From Rhodobacteraceae bacterium 63075 (GTDB taxonomy: Bacteria; Pseudomonadota; Alphaproteobacteria; Rhodobacterales; Rhodobacteraceae), in NCBI GenBank assembly GCA_003417655.1, contig QVMW01000001.1, forward strand, positions 310,001 through 374,000: a stretch of DNA of 64,000 nt, in the 5' to 3' direction. The position numbers and the translations under genes were made by a program. The notes under the pieces were generated by a model, which did no database searches, was not told the origin of the DNA, and worked only from the letters and a program-made list of their open reading frames with translations. The stretch's first letter is position 1, and every line of letters begins with the position of its first letter. This document shows, one piece after another, positions 16,386 through 25,495 of this stretch.

Positions 16386-17695
16386 GCATGCTTGAACTGG
16401 GCTTCTTGTCCTTTCCCGTCCTTCTGCTGATGATCTTCATGAGGGCGCCCATCGGGCTTGCCATGCTGCTCGCGGGTATCGGCGGCCTCTGGCTGGCCAC
16501 GGGCGACAGCAACATGTTCATGTCGCGCCTCAAAACCGAAACCTACGGGACGTTCTCGTCCTATTCGCTGACCATCATCCCGATGTTCCTGCTCATGGGC
16601 CAGTTCGCCACGCTGGGGGGCATGTCACAAGCGCTGTTCCGTGCGGCCGAGAGCTTCCTGGGGCATCGCAAGGGCGGTGTCGCCATGGCAGCGGTCGGTG
16701 CTTGCGCGGGATTCGGCGCGATCTGCGGCTCGTCGCTTGCAACGGCGGCCACGATGAGCCGTGTCGCGCTGCCGGAGCTGCGCCGCTATGGCTATTCGGG
16801 CGGCTTCTCGACGGCGACACTCGCTGCCGGTGGCACGCTGGGCATTCTGATCCCGCCATCTGTCATCCTCGTGATCTACGCGATCCTGACCGAACAGAAC
16901 ATCGCCAAGCTTTTTCTCGCCGCCTTCATTCCCGGCATCCTCGCGGCGATCGGCTACATGCTCACCATTTCGATCTATGTGCGTATCAACCCCGATGCCG
17001 CCGGCACGCGCGAGCCGACTCCGATGGCAGAGCGCATCAGGGCGCTTGTCGATGTCTGGCCCGTGTTGCTCGTCTTCCTCCTCGTGGTCGGCGGGATCTA
17101 TCTCGGCTGGTTCACACCGACGGAGGGCGCGGCCGTGGGTGCCGCCGGCACAGGCGTGATCGCGCTCGTCTCGGGCAACATGAACTGGCAGGTCTTCAAG
17201 GAGAGCATCATCGCGACGGCGACGGCCACCGGCATGATCTTTTTCATCGTGCTCGGCGCGGCGCTCTACAATGGCTTCCTCGCGCTCAGCCAGGTGCCGC
17301 AGGAGCTGTCTGCCTGGGTGGTGGGGCAGGGCTACAGCCCCTGGACGGTGCTGACCATCGTGCTGATCTTCTATCTCGTCTTCGGCTGCCTCATGGACAG
17401 CCTCTCGATGATCCTGCTGACCATTCCGATCTTCTTTCCCGTCATCAGCCAGCTCGACTTCGGCATGACGCCCGAACATGTCGCGATCTGGTTCGGAATC
17501 CTCGTTCTGATTGTCGTCGAAGTCGGGTTGATCACGCCGCCGGTGGGCATGAACCTCTTCATCATCAACGCCATGGACAAGGATACGCCAATGACCCAGA
17601 CCTATCGCGCCGTGATGTGGTTCGTGACGTCCGATCTCATCCGCGTGGTGATCCTTGTGCTCTTCCCGTCGATCACGCTGTTCCTACTCCCATGA
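16382..17695 (+). CDS. TRAP transporter large permease (DctM)
   Basis: A 437-aa polytopic DctM protein of about twelve helices. Family motifs include MRAPIGLAMLLAGIGGLW, GFGAICGSSLATAATMSRVA, TLGILIPPSVILVIYAI and ITPPVGMNLFIINAM. AAGGAG at 16369-16374 is seven bases before TTG 16382, which overlaps the dctQ stop (TTGA); an ATG lies two codons later at 16388. It forms the Na+-coupled transport channel. The stop overlaps the following cupin gene by 4 bp, so the three genes are one unit. Confidence 0.88.
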   Translation: MSMLELGFLSFPVLLLMIFMRAPIGLAMLLAGIGGLWLATGDSNMFMSRLKTETYGTFSSYSLTIIPMFLLMGQFATLGGMSQALFRAAESFLGHRKGGVAMAAVGACAGFGAICGSSLATAATMSRVALPELRRYGYSGGFSTATLAAGGTLGILIPPSVILVIYAILTEQNIAKLFLAAFIPGILAAIGYMLTISIYVRINPDAAGTREPTPMAERIRALVDVWPVLLVFLLVVGGIYLGWFTPTEGAAVGAAGTGVIALVSGNMNWQVFKESIIATATATGMIFFIVLGAALYNGFLALSQVPQELSAWVVGQGYSPWTVLTIVLIFYLVFGCLMDSLSMILLTIPIFFPVISQLDFGMTPEHVAIWFGILVLIVVEVGLITPPVGMNLFIINAMDKDTPMTQTYRAVMWFVTSDLIRVVILVLFPSITLFLLP

Positions 17696-18180
17696 GCGAG
17701 CGCTACCTGATCAGGGCCGATGAAATCGAGGCCATGGAAGGCCTGAGCAAGACGCATTTTCTCAACGAGAACGCGCGGCGCATCAACAAGTCGCTGGGAG
17801 ATGCGACGGGGCTGATGGGGCTCGGGTTTCACATCATCGAAGTGGAGCCTGGGTGCGAAACGACGGAATACCACGTTCATCACCACGAGGATGAATGCGT
17901 CTACGTTCTTGCAGGCACCGCGACAGCCAGGATCGGGGACGAATCTCACGAGATCGGCCCGGGGGATTTCATTGGCTACCGGGCGGGCGGGCTGGCGCAT
18001 ACCATCGTCAATACCGGGGGGGAGATCCTGAAGCTGATCGTTGTCGGCCAGCGCCTGCCGCATGACGTGGGGGACTACCCGGACAAGGGCAAGCGCATCT
18101 TCCGCAATGACGGGCTGAGCTGGTCGCTCGCCGATCTGGGCGCGCTGGAAGCGCCGAGCGCGGGTGCCGGAAAGAAATAG
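17692..18180 (+). CDS. Cupin domain protein linked to TRAP permease
   Basis: A 162-aa single cupin. The first motif YHVHHHEDECVYVLAGTATA supplies the His/His/Glu metal ligands, and the second motif DFIGYRAGGLAHTIVNTG the last His. The ATG overlaps the dctM stop (ATGA). The family includes mannose-6-phosphate-isomerase-like and small-molecule-binding cupins. Coupling to a transporter suggests it binds or processes the imported compound, or stands in for a sensor. The enzymatic role is not assignable. Confidence 0.82.
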   Translation: MSERYLIRADEIEAMEGLSKTHFLNENARRINKSLGDATGLMGLGFHIIEVEPGCETTEYHVHHHEDECVYVLAGTATARIGDESHEIGPGDFIGYRAGGLAHTIVNTGGEILKLIVVGQRLPHDVGDYPDKGKRIFRNDGLSWSLADLGALEAPSAGAGKK

Positions 18181-18371
18181 GGCCTTCGAGCGGGTGTTGC
18201 GCGAGGTCCGGTCTCGGAAGTCTCCGCTTTGCGTCTCGGTGAATGGCGGCAAGAACCCCGATTCTGCCGATGCTGCGCTCGGTTGCTAAGACCGCTATGC
18301 GAAGGGAGCCGGTCAGCCCCGCTGTTTCCGACCGAAAAGGCAGGCCCATGTCATACTGTCCAAGGGGGTTT

Positions 18372-18447
18372 TGGTGGAGCATAGCGGGATCGAACCGCTG
18401 ACCTCCTGCATGCCATGCAGGCGCTCTCCCAGCTGAGCTAATGCCCC
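18372..18447 (-). tRNA. tRNA-Ala (anticodon GGC)
   Basis: On the minus strand a 76-nt cloverleaf starts GGGGCAT and ends ATGCTCCACCA, with CCA encoded. The acceptor stem pairs with one G-T. The D arm is AGCTCAGCTGGGAGAGC, the anticodon stem CCTGC/GCAGG encloses ATGGCAT giving anticodon GGC, and the T arm contains GGTTCGATCC. All four arms fold, so the call is firm. It lies alone between the cupin gene and the TIGR02300 gene. Confidence 0.96.
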
Positions 18448-18453
18448 AAAACC

Positions 18454-18471
18454 AGCCGCAGATTTGCGGCT
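18454..18471 (-). terminator. Hairpin downstream of the TIGR02300 gene
   Basis: AGCCGCA (18454-18460) and TGCGGCT (18465-18471) form a perfect 7-bp stem with a four-base loop. On the minus strand it is followed by GGTTTT. It lies between the TIGR02300 stop and the tRNA, so it could end that transcript. The T tract is short. Confidence 0.45.
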
Positions 18472-18528
18472 AAGCGGGATTTAGTCAAAGGGGCGGGCGG
18501 GATCAAGCCCAAAATGCCGCCCCTTCGA

Positions 18529-18858
18529 TCAGGTGCTGTCGGTGTCGTCGTCGGCAGCGACGTCGGCCAGGTCGTCAAGCGAGACATTGTCTTCCGCATC
18601 GTCATCTTCGAGGACATCGTCGTCATCGAGTTTCACATCGACATCGTCCTCGAGCGTCACTTCCAGCTCGTCTTCCGTTTCCTTGCCCTTCTTCGTCGCC
18701 GCATCCTCGGCATCCGCCGCGATCGAGCTTTTCTTGTTGTCGTCGAATTCGACAACTTCGCCCGTGTAGGGGCTGACGACCGGGTCGTTGTTCAGGTCAT
18801 AGAAGCGCTTGCCAGTGGTCGGGCAGACACGTTTGATGCCCCATTCTTCCTTAGGCAT
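18529..18858 (-). CDS. TIGR02300 (FYDLN acid) family protein
   Basis: A 109-aa protein. The N-terminal 40 residues carry the family hallmark: KRVCPTTGKRFYDLNNDPVV and SPYTGEVVEF. The rest is an extremely acidic, low-complexity Asp/Glu tail (for example VDVKLDDDDVLEDDDAED). The family is restricted to alphaproteobacteria and has no known function. The N-terminal single-Cys module resembles half of a zinc ribbon. The transcript is monocistronic. Confidence 0.9.
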   Translation of the reverse strand: MPKEEWGIKRVCPTTGKRFYDLNNDPVVSPYTGEVVEFDDNKKSSIAADAEDAATKKGKETEDELEVTLEDDVDVKLDDDDVLEDDDAEDNVSLDDLADVAADDDTDST

Positions 18859-18994
18859 GGTTTACCTCTTCAATAAATCGGGTCTTTCGGCGATCTGCGC
18901 CAACTGCCATACTGCAGGGCGGGTGTCAAAGGCTTTCACAGCCACGAGGTGAAGCATGGCCTGTGCTCGCTTCCGAGGCTCGGGGATCAAGGTG

Positions 18995-19687
18995 ATGAGC
19001 ACGTATTTTCTGGATGGAGAGCCGCCCGTAGAAGTGCACCTTCGCCGCTCTGCGCGGGCCAAGCGCCTGTCGTTGCGGGTCTCGCAACTTGATGGCCGTG
19101 TCACGCTGACTTTGCCGCGTTTTGTCGCTGAATCCGAGGCGCACGGTTTTATCCGGGAGAAAGCGGCCTGGCTCCGCCGGCATGTGGAACGGATGGAGCC
19201 GGAGACGCGAGTCGGCTTCGGCGGACAGATTCCGTTTCGCGGAGAGATGGTCCGGCTTTTGCAGGGCGCGGGCCGAAAGATCACGCTCGATGGGGCGGGG
19301 CTTCACGTGCCGGGCCCGCCCGAACGCGGCGGAGCGCGCGTCGCGGCCTATTTGAAGGAAACGGCGCGCGGGGCGCTTTCCGAGGCGTCAGACCGCTACG
19401 CGGCAAAGCTCGGGCGGCCCTTCGCGCGGATCACGCTTCGCGATACACGGTCACGCTGGGGCTCGTGCAGCTCACGAGGAGCCCTGATGTATTCGTGGCG
19501 TCTGATCATGGCACCTGTCTCAGTGCTCGACTATGTCGCTGCTCATGAGGTGGCGCATCTTGCGCACATGAACCACTCCGCCGCCTTCTGGGACACCGTT
19601 TCAGAGCTGTATGGCCCGCATGACAAGGAGCGACGCTGGCTGCGCGAGCGCGGGCATGAATTGCACAGGTACCGTTTCACGGATTGA
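18995..19687 (+). CDS. YgjP-like metallopeptidase domain protein (M48/DUF45)
   Basis: A 230-aa protein with the N-terminal RRSARAKRLSLRVSQLDGRV beta region and the C-terminal zinc motif AAHEVAHLAHMNHSAAFW (HExxH with a downstream His). RWGSCSSRGALMYSWRLIMAP is the conserved DUF45/SprT-like block. It is probably a metal-dependent peptidase acting in the cytosol; substrates are unknown. The ATG at 18995 was chosen because the family usually starts about here; an in-frame ATG at 18956 would add 13 unlikely residues. Confidence 0.87.
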   Translation: MSTYFLDGEPPVEVHLRRSARAKRLSLRVSQLDGRVTLTLPRFVAESEAHGFIREKAAWLRRHVERMEPETRVGFGGQIPFRGEMVRLLQGAGRKITLDGAGLHVPGPPERGGARVAAYLKETARGALSEASDRYAAKLGRPFARITLRDTRSRWGSCSSRGALMYSWRLIMAPVSVLDYVAAHEVAHLAHMNHSAAFWDTVSELYGPHDKERRWLRERGHELHRYRFTD

Positions 19688-19699
19688 CCTGTGCGCTAT

Positions 19700-19711
19700 T
19701 TGTGATCACAA
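19700..19711 (+). promoter_or_regulatory. Perfect palindrome before the GntR gene (autoregulatory operator candidate)
   Basis: TTGTGATCACAA is a perfect 12-bp palindrome in the 31-bp gap between the upstream stop and the GntR ATG (eight bases before the start). FCD-type GntR proteins bind short palindromes of similar length, often at their own promoter. The link to this regulator is inference. Confidence 0.5.
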
Positions 19712-19718
19712 GGCGATT

Positions 19719-20384
19719 ATGCAAACTCCGCTTCCCGCCGCAGATCCGCGCGCGCCCGAACCGACAGGCTCGGCCCATGACAGGGTCTATCGCGGCTTGC
19801 GCACGCGCATCATGCACGGCGAGATCCTGCCTGCGGCCGCGCTCACGCTGCGGGGGCTCGGCCGCGAGTTCGGCGTTTCCATGACCCCGGCGCGCGAGGC
19901 GGTGCAGCGGCTTGTGGCCGAGGGGGCGCTCTCCATGTCGAGCTCCGGGCGCGTGGCGACACCTCAGCTCACAAATGAGCGGATCGAGGAGCTCGCGTCG
20001 CTGCGCGCGCTGCTGGAGGTCGAGCTGGCCAGCCGGGCTTTGCCGCGTGCCCACATCGCTCTGGTCGACCGGCTTCAGACGATCAACGGCACCATCGCCG
20101 AAGCCATCGCCCACCAGGATGCCGTGGCATATATCCGCACCAATCTCGAGTTTCACAGGACGCTCTATCTGCGCGCGCAGGCCCCGGCCATGCTCGCCAT
20201 GTGCGAAACCGTATGGTTGCAACTGGGCCCGACGATGCGCGCGCTTTACGGCCGTTTGCATCGCACGGAGCTGCCGCAGTTTCACCGTGCGATCGTCGCC
20301 GCCCTGCGCGCTGGCGACGAACCGGGCCTGCGGCTGGCCGTGCATTCTGATGTCACGCAGGGATTGCGATTGCTGGCGGGGTGA
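19719..20384 (+). CDS. GntR family transcriptional regulator (FCD type)
   Basis: A 221-aa regulator. The N-terminal winged helix has DRVYRGLRTRIMHGEILPA and LGREFGVSMTPAREAVQRLV. The C-terminal FCD ligand domain has ELASLRALLEVELASRAL, NLEFHRTLYLRAQ and FHRAIVAALRAGD, with the expected acidic and His residues for a metal/carboxylate ligand. The ATG at 19719 follows a perfect palindrome that may be its operator. It ends six bases from the convergent accA. The ligand is unknown; FCD proteins often sense organic acids. Confidence 0.88.
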   Translation: MQTPLPAADPRAPEPTGSAHDRVYRGLRTRIMHGEILPAAALTLRGLGREFGVSMTPAREAVQRLVAEGALSMSSSGRVATPQLTNERIEELASLRALLEVELASRALPRAHIALVDRLQTINGTIAEAIAHQDAVAYIRTNLEFHRTLYLRAQAPAMLAMCETVWLQLGPTMRALYGRLHRTELPQFHRAIVAALRAGDEPGLRLAVHSDVTQGLRLLAG

Positions 20385-20390
20385 TGGGGC

Positions 20391-21353
20391 TCAGGCCGCG
20401 AGCCTTTTCGAGCCGAGATCGAGATACTTCTGGCGCCTGTCCTTGATCAAGGCTGCGGGTTTCTTGCCCTCGAGCTCCTTCAACATCGCGCCGAGTGCGG
20501 ACTTGACCGATTCGATCGTCGCATCCCTGTCCCGGTGCGCACCGCCGAGAGGTTCAGGGATGATACGGTCGCAGACGCCGAGCTTGTGAAGGTCCTGGGC
20601 CGTCAGGCGCAAGGCTTCGGCAGCTTCGCGCATCTTGTCGGAATCCTTCCACAGGATCGAGGCGCAGCCCTCGGGGCTGATCACCGAGTAGATGGAGTGT
20701 TCCAGCATCGCCACGCGGTTGGCCGTCGCGAAGGCGACAGCGCCGCCGGAGCCACCCTCGCCGATGATCACCGAGACGAGCGGCACGCCGGCTTGAAGGC
20801 AGGCCTGAGTCGAACGCGCAATCGCCTCGGACTGGCCGCGCTCTTCGGCACCCTTGCCGGGATAGGCCCCCGCGGTGTCGACCAGCGTGATCACCGGAAG
20901 GCCGAACTTGCCTGCGGTTTCGATCAGCCGCACGGCCTTTCGATATCCTTCGGGGCGGGCCATGCCGAAATTGTGGCGTATGCGGCTCTCGGTGTCATTG
21001 CCCTTCTCATGGCCGATCACCATGACGGGCTTGTCATCCAGCCGCGCCAATCCGCCCATGACGGCATGGTCATCGGCAAAGTTGCGATCACCGGCGAGCG
21101 GCGTGTATTCGCTGAAAAGCGCTTCGATGTAATCGCTGCAATGCGGCCGTTCGGGATGCCGCGCCACCTGGCATTTGCGCCAAGGCGTCAGGGAGCCATA
21201 GAGCTCTTCGAGCATCGCCGTCGCTTTCTTGTCGAGCGCGGCGGCCTCATCCTCGACATTCATCTCGCTGTTCTGCCGCGCCATGGCGCGCAGCTCTTCG
21301 GCCTTGCCTTCGATTTCTGCGAGCGGCTTTTCGAAATCGAGATAGTAGGTCAT
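20391..21353 (-). CDS. accA: Acetyl-CoA carboxylase carboxyltransferase subunit alpha
   Basis: A 320-aa AccA. It starts [20 protein letters not shown] at the ATG 21353, with GGGAG six bases upstream. The carboxyltransferase core includes [65 protein letters not shown] and [20 protein letters not shown]. With AccD it transfers CO2 from biotin to acetyl-CoA, giving malonyl-CoA for fatty acid synthesis. accD is not in the window. Confidence 0.96.
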   Translation of the reverse strand: MTYYLDFEKPLAEIEGKAEELRAMARQNSEMNVEDEAAALDKKATAMLEELYGSLTPWRKCQVARHPERPHCSDYIEALFSEYTPLAGDRNFADDHAVMGGLARLDDKPVMVIGHEKGNDTESRIRHNFGMARPEGYRKAVRLIETAGKFGLPVITLVDTAGAYPGKGAEERGQSEAIARSTQACLQAGVPLVSVIIGEGGSGGAVAFATANRVAMLEHSIYSVISPEGCASILWKDSDKMREAAEALRLTAQDLHKLGVCDRIIPEPLGGAHRDRDATIESVKSALGAMLKELEGKKPAALIKDRRQKYLDLGSKRLAA

Positions 21354-21415
21354 AGCAGCTCCCGCTTCCAACATTCCGGTTTATATGACGCCGCCGCGCG
21401 CGATTTGCAACAGAG

Positions 21416-22009
21416 CTAAAGGTCAAGCACCGGGTAGAGCGAGGCTATCAGAAGCACGGCCATGGTCCAATTGAAGCCGCGCAGTTTCGCCGGGCTCGTC
21501 AGGAAGCGGCGCAGTTCGCGTCCGAGCAGCGTCCAGATGCTCACCGAAGGGATGTTGACGGCAACGAAGGCCAGCGCAACCCAGGCGATCGACCAGAAGC
21601 CGCGTTCGGGCGCGTAGATCGTGATGGCCGTCAGGGCCATGGTCCAGGCCTTGGGGTTGACCCACTGGAACGCCGCCGCCTGGAGAAAGGTGAGTGGCCG
21701 CCCTCCGGCTTCGCCGCGTTCCGGCGGCGCGGCATGGGCGATCTTCCAGGCCAGCCAGCCGAGATAGGCCACGCTCACCACCTTGAGGATGGTGCGACTG
21801 ACGGGCCAGATGTCGAAGATCTGGATGAGCCCGAGCCCGACGAGGAAGATCATGAAACCGAATCCCAGCCCGATCCCCAGCATATGCGGGATGCTCCGCC
21901 GAAATCCGAAATTGGCCCCCGAAGCCATGAGCATCATGTTGTTCGGCCCCGGCGTGGCCGAGGAGACGAAGGCAAAGGCAACGAGGCCGAAGAGAAGCTC
22001 ATATGTCAT
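21416..22009 (-). CDS. LysE family amino-acid exporter
   Basis: A 197-aa membrane protein with about six hydrophobic helices. The family opening is LFGLVAFAFVSSATPGPNNM, with FLQAAAFQWVNPKAWTMAL in the middle. It probably exports an amino acid. It is transcribed divergently from an Lrp/AsnC regulator only 72 bp away, the standard arrangement in which the regulator senses the exported amino acid. The substrate is not predictable. Confidence 0.88.
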   Translation of the reverse strand: MTYELLFGLVAFAFVSSATPGPNNMMLMASGANFGFRRSIPHMLGIGLGFGFMIFLVGLGLIQIFDIWPVSRTILKVVSVAYLGWLAWKIAHAAPPERGEAGGRPLTFLQAAAFQWVNPKAWTMALTAITIYAPERGFWSIAWVALAFVAVNIPSVSIWTLLGRELRRFLTSPAKLRGFNWTMAVLLIASLYPVLDL

Positions 22010-22041
22010 GAAGCAACTATCAGCGCATCAGGACGCTTTTA

Positions 22042-22080
22042 AATTGCAAATTCATGCATGAATGAATAAACATCGCAATT
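22042..22080. promoter_or_regulatory. Nested inverted repeats in the lysE/lrp divergent promoter
   Basis: Within the 72-bp divergent spacer, ATTCATGCATGAAT (22050-22063) is a perfect 14-bp palindrome. Outside it AATTGC (22042-22047) and GCAATT (22075-22080) are mirror arms. AT-rich palindromes of this kind are typical Lrp/AsnC binding sites. The second arm ends one base before the regulator's ATG. Confidence 0.5.
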
Positions 22081-22081
22081 A

Positions 22082-22534
22082 ATGAGTGATTTGGACCGTA
22101 TTGATGAAAAGATATTGCGTGTTCTCACGCAAAACGGGCGGATCAGCAATATCGAGCTGGCCGAGCGCATCGGCCTTTCGCCCTCCGCCGCCTTGCGCAG
22201 GGTTTCGGCGCTCGAGCGTCTGGGCGTGATCAAGGGGTATCGCGCCGTTCTCGACCCGGCGGCCATGGGGGCGGGCTTCACCGCCTATGTCACGGTCGGT
22301 CTCAATCAACACACGAAGGCGGCGCAGGAGGCGTTCGAGCGGGCGATCTCGCGAACGCCCGAAGTCCGCGAGTGCCACAATATCACCGGCGCGGTGGAAT
22401 ATCTCCTGCGCGTCGAAGCCGCCGATTTGACAGCTTACAAGACCTTTCACACGGAGGTGCTCGGCACGCTGCCGCAGGTGAACGCGATCACATCCTATGT
22501 GGTGATGGGCTCGCCCAAGGACGAGCGGGCCTGA
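22082..22534 (+). CDS. Lrp/AsnC family transcriptional regulator
   Basis: A 150-aa regulator. The N-terminal helix-turn-helix has LDRIDEKILRVLTQNGRISN and ERIGLSPSAALRRVSALERLG. The C-terminal RAM (ligand) domain has VTVGLNQHTKAAQEAFERAI, VRECHNITGAVEYLLRVEA and TSYVVMGS. It likely controls the divergent lysE-type exporter and itself in response to an amino acid. Its length and domain order are normal for the family. Confidence 0.92.
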   Translation: MSDLDRIDEKILRVLTQNGRISNIELAERIGLSPSAALRRVSALERLGVIKGYRAVLDPAAMGAGFTAYVTVGLNQHTKAAQEAFERAISRTPEVRECHNITGAVEYLLRVEAADLTAYKTFHTEVLGTLPQVNAITSYVVMGSPKDERA

Positions 22535-22548
22535 AAGCGTGTTGCGCG

Positions 22549-23583
22549 TTATGAGCCGCGAATCGTGTCGATCATCAACTGGACATTCTCGGGGTCGGCA
22601 TCGGGCGTGATGCCATGGCCGAGGTTGAAGATATGCGGCCCGTTCGAGAGGGCCGCCACGATCTCGCGCGTCTCGCGCACGAGGGCATCGCCGCCCGTGA
22701 CCATGTGCGACGATTTGAGGTTGCCCTGCACGCAGCCGCCCGTCTGGACATTGGCGGCGGCCCATGCGGCGGAAACGCCGTCATCGAGCGCGATACAGTC
22801 CGCGCCGATGGCCTCGTGCAGCCCGATGTAGCGTTCGCCCGCACCGCGCGGGAAGGCGATGACGGGAATGCCGGGATGCATCCTCTTCAGTTCCGCCGTG
22901 ATGCGGGCGGCGGGCTTGATGGCATATTTGTCGAATTCATCACCCTTCAGCGAGCCGGCCCAACTGTCGAATATCTTGACGACCTCGGCCCCGGCCTTGA
23001 TCTGTTCGGAGAGGTAGAGAATGGTCGCCTCGGTGATCCGGTCCAGAAGCGCCTCGAAAACGGGTCGGTTCTCGTCCTTGAGCGCATGTGCCGGGCCCTG
23101 ATCGGGCGTGCCTCGGCCGGCGACCATGTAGGTCGCCACGGTCCAGGGCGCACCGGCAAAGCCGATGAGCGTGGTCTCCGGGGGCAGCGCGTCGCTCAGG
23201 AGGCGGACGGTCTGGTAGATCGGGGAGAGATGCTCATGCACCGCATCGGCGGGTTTGAGCGCATCGACGCCGGATTGATCGGTGATCGTCGACAGGCGCG
23301 GGCCTTCCCCGGTGACGAACCACAAGTCCGCCCCGAGCGCTTGCGGCACCAGAAGGATATCGGCAAAGAGGATGGCCGCGTCGAAGCCATAGCGGCGGAT
23401 CGGCTGAAGCGTGACTTCGCAAGCCAGCTCGGGATTGAAGCAAAGCGAGAGGAAATCGCCCGCCTCGGCGCGTGTGGCGCGGTATTCGGGCAGGTAGCGC
23501 CCGGCCTGGCGCATCATCCAGATCGGCGGTGTCTTCAGCGTCTCGCCTGCGAGTGCGCGCAGGATTGTTTTCTGTTCGGCCAT
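22549..23583 (-). CDS. hemE: Uroporphyrinogen decarboxylase
   Basis: A 344-aa HemE starting at the ATG 23583 after AGGAGG. Signatures are [20 protein letters not shown], the N-terminal substrate-binding block, and [20 protein letters not shown], with [19 protein letters not shown] in the middle. It converts uroporphyrinogen III to coproporphyrinogen III in haem and, if present, bacteriochlorophyll synthesis. It is divergent from hemC, with a 96-bp spacer that must carry both promoters. Confidence 0.96.
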   Translation of the reverse strand: MAEQKTILRALAGETLKTPPIWMMRQAGRYLPEYRATRAEAGDFLSLCFNPELACEVTLQPIRRYGFDAAILFADILLVPQALGADLWFVTGEGPRLSTITDQSGVDALKPADAVHEHLSPIYQTVRLLSDALPPETTLIGFAGAPWTVATYMVAGRGTPDQGPAHALKDENRPVFEALLDRITEATILYLSEQIKAGAEVVKIFDSWAGSLKGDEFDKYAIKPAARITAELKRMHPGIPVIAFPRGAGERYIGLHEAIGADCIALDDGVSAAWAAANVQTGGCVQGNLKSSHMVTGGDALVRETREIVAALSNGPHIFNLGHGITPDADPENVQLMIDTIRGS

Positions 23584-23679
23584 GCTTGCCTCCTCTTTGG
23601 GCGCTTGGTCCCTTGCGCGCGGCGACTTGTCAAGCGATGGCGGGTTGAAAGGACAATGCGCCGCGTCTAAAGCGTGTGC

Positions 23680-24642
23680 ATGGTGAAAGAACTTCCGACC
23701 CCCGAGAGGCCGCTTCGGATCGGCACGCGTGGCTCCCCTCTGGCCCGCGCCCAGGCCCACGAGACACGCGACAGGCTCGCCAAGGCGTTCGATCTGCCGG
23801 GCGAGGCCTTCGAGATCGTCATCATCAAGACGAGCGGGGACGATGCGGCGCTCATCGCCAAGGACACGCCGCTCAAGGAACTCGGCGGCAAGGGCCTTTT
23901 CGTCAAGGAGATCGAGGAGCAGCTCCTTTCGGGCGGGATCGACATCGCGGTGCATTCGATGAAGGACATGCCGGTGGCCCAGCCCGGGGGGCTGACGCTC
24001 GACACCTATCTGCCGCGCGAGGATGTGCGCGACGCCTTCGTATCGGTGAAATATGCCGCGCTGGAGGATGTGCCCGCAGGCTGCGTCATGGGCTCGTCGA
24101 GCTTGCGCCGCCGCGCGCAGCTTGCACAGAGGCGGCCCGATCTGACGCTGGCGGAGTTTCGCGGCAATGTGCAGACACGGCTGAGAAAGCTCGGGGAAGG
24201 CGTGGCAGATGCGACCTTCCTCGCGATGGCAGGCCTGACGCGGCTCGGGATGATCGGCGAGTTGCCTGCCACGGCGATCGCGCCTGAGGTGATGCTGCCG
24301 GCGGTGGCGCAGGGGGCAATTGGCATCGAGCGGCGCGTAGCCGACACTCGCGTGGCCGGAATGCTCGAGGCGATTCACGATGGCGAAACAGCCAAGCGGC
24401 TGGCGGCGGAGCGGGCCTTTCTCGAAGCGCTCGACGGCTCCTGCGAGACGCCGATCGCCGGGCTCGCGGAACTGAGCGGCGGCACGCTGCGCCTGCGCGG
24501 TGAGGTCTTGCGCCCCGATGGCAGCGAAACGCTTCAGGACGAGGCGGAGGCACCTGTAGAAGACGGCGCGGAGCTTGGCCGCGCGATGGCCGGTCGGCTT
24601 CTCGAGCGTGGCGGCCCGGGCTTTTTCGACTGGCGCTCATGA
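23680..24642 (+). CDS. hemC: Hydroxymethylbilane synthase (porphobilinogen deaminase)
   Basis: A 320-aa HemC. It opens with [20 protein letters not shown]. Next are [37 protein letters not shown] and [20 protein letters not shown]. The dipyrromethane cofactor cysteine lies in [18 protein letters not shown]. It polymerises four porphobilinogens. I start at ATG 23680; a GTG two codons upstream is the alternative. The stop overlaps the next gene (ATGA), which is therefore co-translated. Confidence 0.96.
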   Translation: MVKELPTPERPLRIGTRGSPLARAQAHETRDRLAKAFDLPGEAFEIVIIKTSGDDAALIAKDTPLKELGGKGLFVKEIEEQLLSGGIDIAVHSMKDMPVAQPGGLTLDTYLPREDVRDAFVSVKYAALEDVPAGCVMGSSSLRRRAQLAQRRPDLTLAEFRGNVQTRLRKLGEGVADATFLAMAGLTRLGMIGELPATAIAPEVMLPAVAQGAIGIERRVADTRVAGMLEAIHDGETAKRLAAERAFLEALDGSCETPIAGLAELSGGTLRLRGEVLRPDGSETLQDEAEAPVEDGAELGRAMAGRLLERGGPGFFDWRS

Positions 24643-25145
24643 TCACGCGGGAGCACATCAAGGGCGATGCGCCCTCCGTGGCCGTCTATTCCGATTGCGA
24701 GCGCTATCGCTACATGCTCACGCGCGTCTGGAACCCGGAAGGCGGCAAGGCGCTTTTCATCATGCTCAACCCCTCGACGGCGACCGAAGTGCAGAACGAC
24801 CCGACTGTCGAGCGCTGCGAGCGGCGCGCGCGTGCGCTTGGCTTCGGCGGGTTTCGTGTGACAAATATCTTTGCCTGGCGCGAAACGGACCCGAAAAAGA
24901 TGCGCGCAGCCGCGGACCCTGTCGGGCCGGAAAACGACGCCGCCATTGCCGAGAGCTGTAACTGGGCCGATCAGGTCATCGCGGCCTGGGGTGCGCATGG
25001 CGCGCATTTGCAGCGCGGCGCGCAGGTGGAGGAGTTGTTGCGGCAATCGGGCTGCGAGGTCTATCATCTGGGCATGACCAAGGCAGGACATCCGCGGCAT
25101 CCGCTCTATATTGCCTACACGCAACAGCCGGGGCGCTGGTTCTGA
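24639..25145 (+). CDS. DUF1643 domain protein
   Basis: A 168-aa protein with the DUF1643 pattern: YRYMLTRVWNPEGGKALFIM, then LNPSTATEVQNDPTVERCER, GFRVTNIFAWRETDP and the C-terminal AGHPRHPLYIA. The family is widespread and of unknown function. It is sometimes described as phage- or restriction-associated, but here it is coupled by a 4-bp overlap to hemC. No membrane segment is seen. Confidence 0.85.
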   Translation: MITREHIKGDAPSVAVYSDCERYRYMLTRVWNPEGGKALFIMLNPSTATEVQNDPTVERCERRARALGFGGFRVTNIFAWRETDPKKMRAAADPVGPENDAAIAESCNWADQVIAAWGAHGAHLQRGAQVEELLRQSGCEVYHLGMTKAGHPRHPLYIAYTQQPGRWF

Positions 25146-25146
25146 G

Positions 25147-25419
25147 ATGAGTGAAGAAGAAGATATGAAACACTCAATGGAGCGCCTGACCCAGGAGCTC
25201 GAGCGTCTCAATACGCACCGCTTCGTGACCCTGCACAACACGCCATGGAAGCTTCTCGGCTTTCAGCTCTTGCGCGGAATGGCCTTTGGCCTCGGCTCTG
25301 TCATCGGGGCGACACTGCTCGTTTCACTGCTGGTGTGGTGGGTGGCGCAGATCGAGTTCATCCCGGTGATCGGTGATTGGGCGCGGCAATTGATCGAACA
25401 AATCGAAACCAAAAATTAA
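25147..25419 (+). CDS. DUF5665 domain small membrane protein
   Basis: A 90-aa protein. A charged N-terminus (SEEEDMKHSMERLTQELERL) precedes NTPWKLLGFQLLRGMAFGLG and one long hydrophobic helix (VIGATLLVSLLVWWVAQIEF). The ATG follows the DUF1643 stop by one base, making it the last gene of the hemC unit. Function is unknown. The pattern matches short DUF5665 proteins of alphaproteobacteria. Confidence 0.8.
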   Translation: MSEEEDMKHSMERLTQELERLNTHRFVTLHNTPWKLLGFQLLRGMAFGLGSVIGATLLVSLLVWWVAQIEFIPVIGDWARQLIEQIETKN

Positions 25420-25495
25420 CCATCCGGGCAATAAGGTTTTGACCGATGGACCCGCATCTGGCTTTTTTAATCGGGGTATTGTTCGGAGTGGTTAC

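Noticed and set aside
16702..17691. Apparent N-terminal extension of the cupin gene within dctM
   Set aside because: It is the wrong phase of a conserved DctM gene; the cupin starts at ATG 17692 with a 4-bp overlap.
18181..18371. Possible small RNA or gene between the cupin gene and tRNA-Ala
   Set aside because: No hairpin with T tract, no ribosome-binding site with a usable frame, and no recognisable RNA family.
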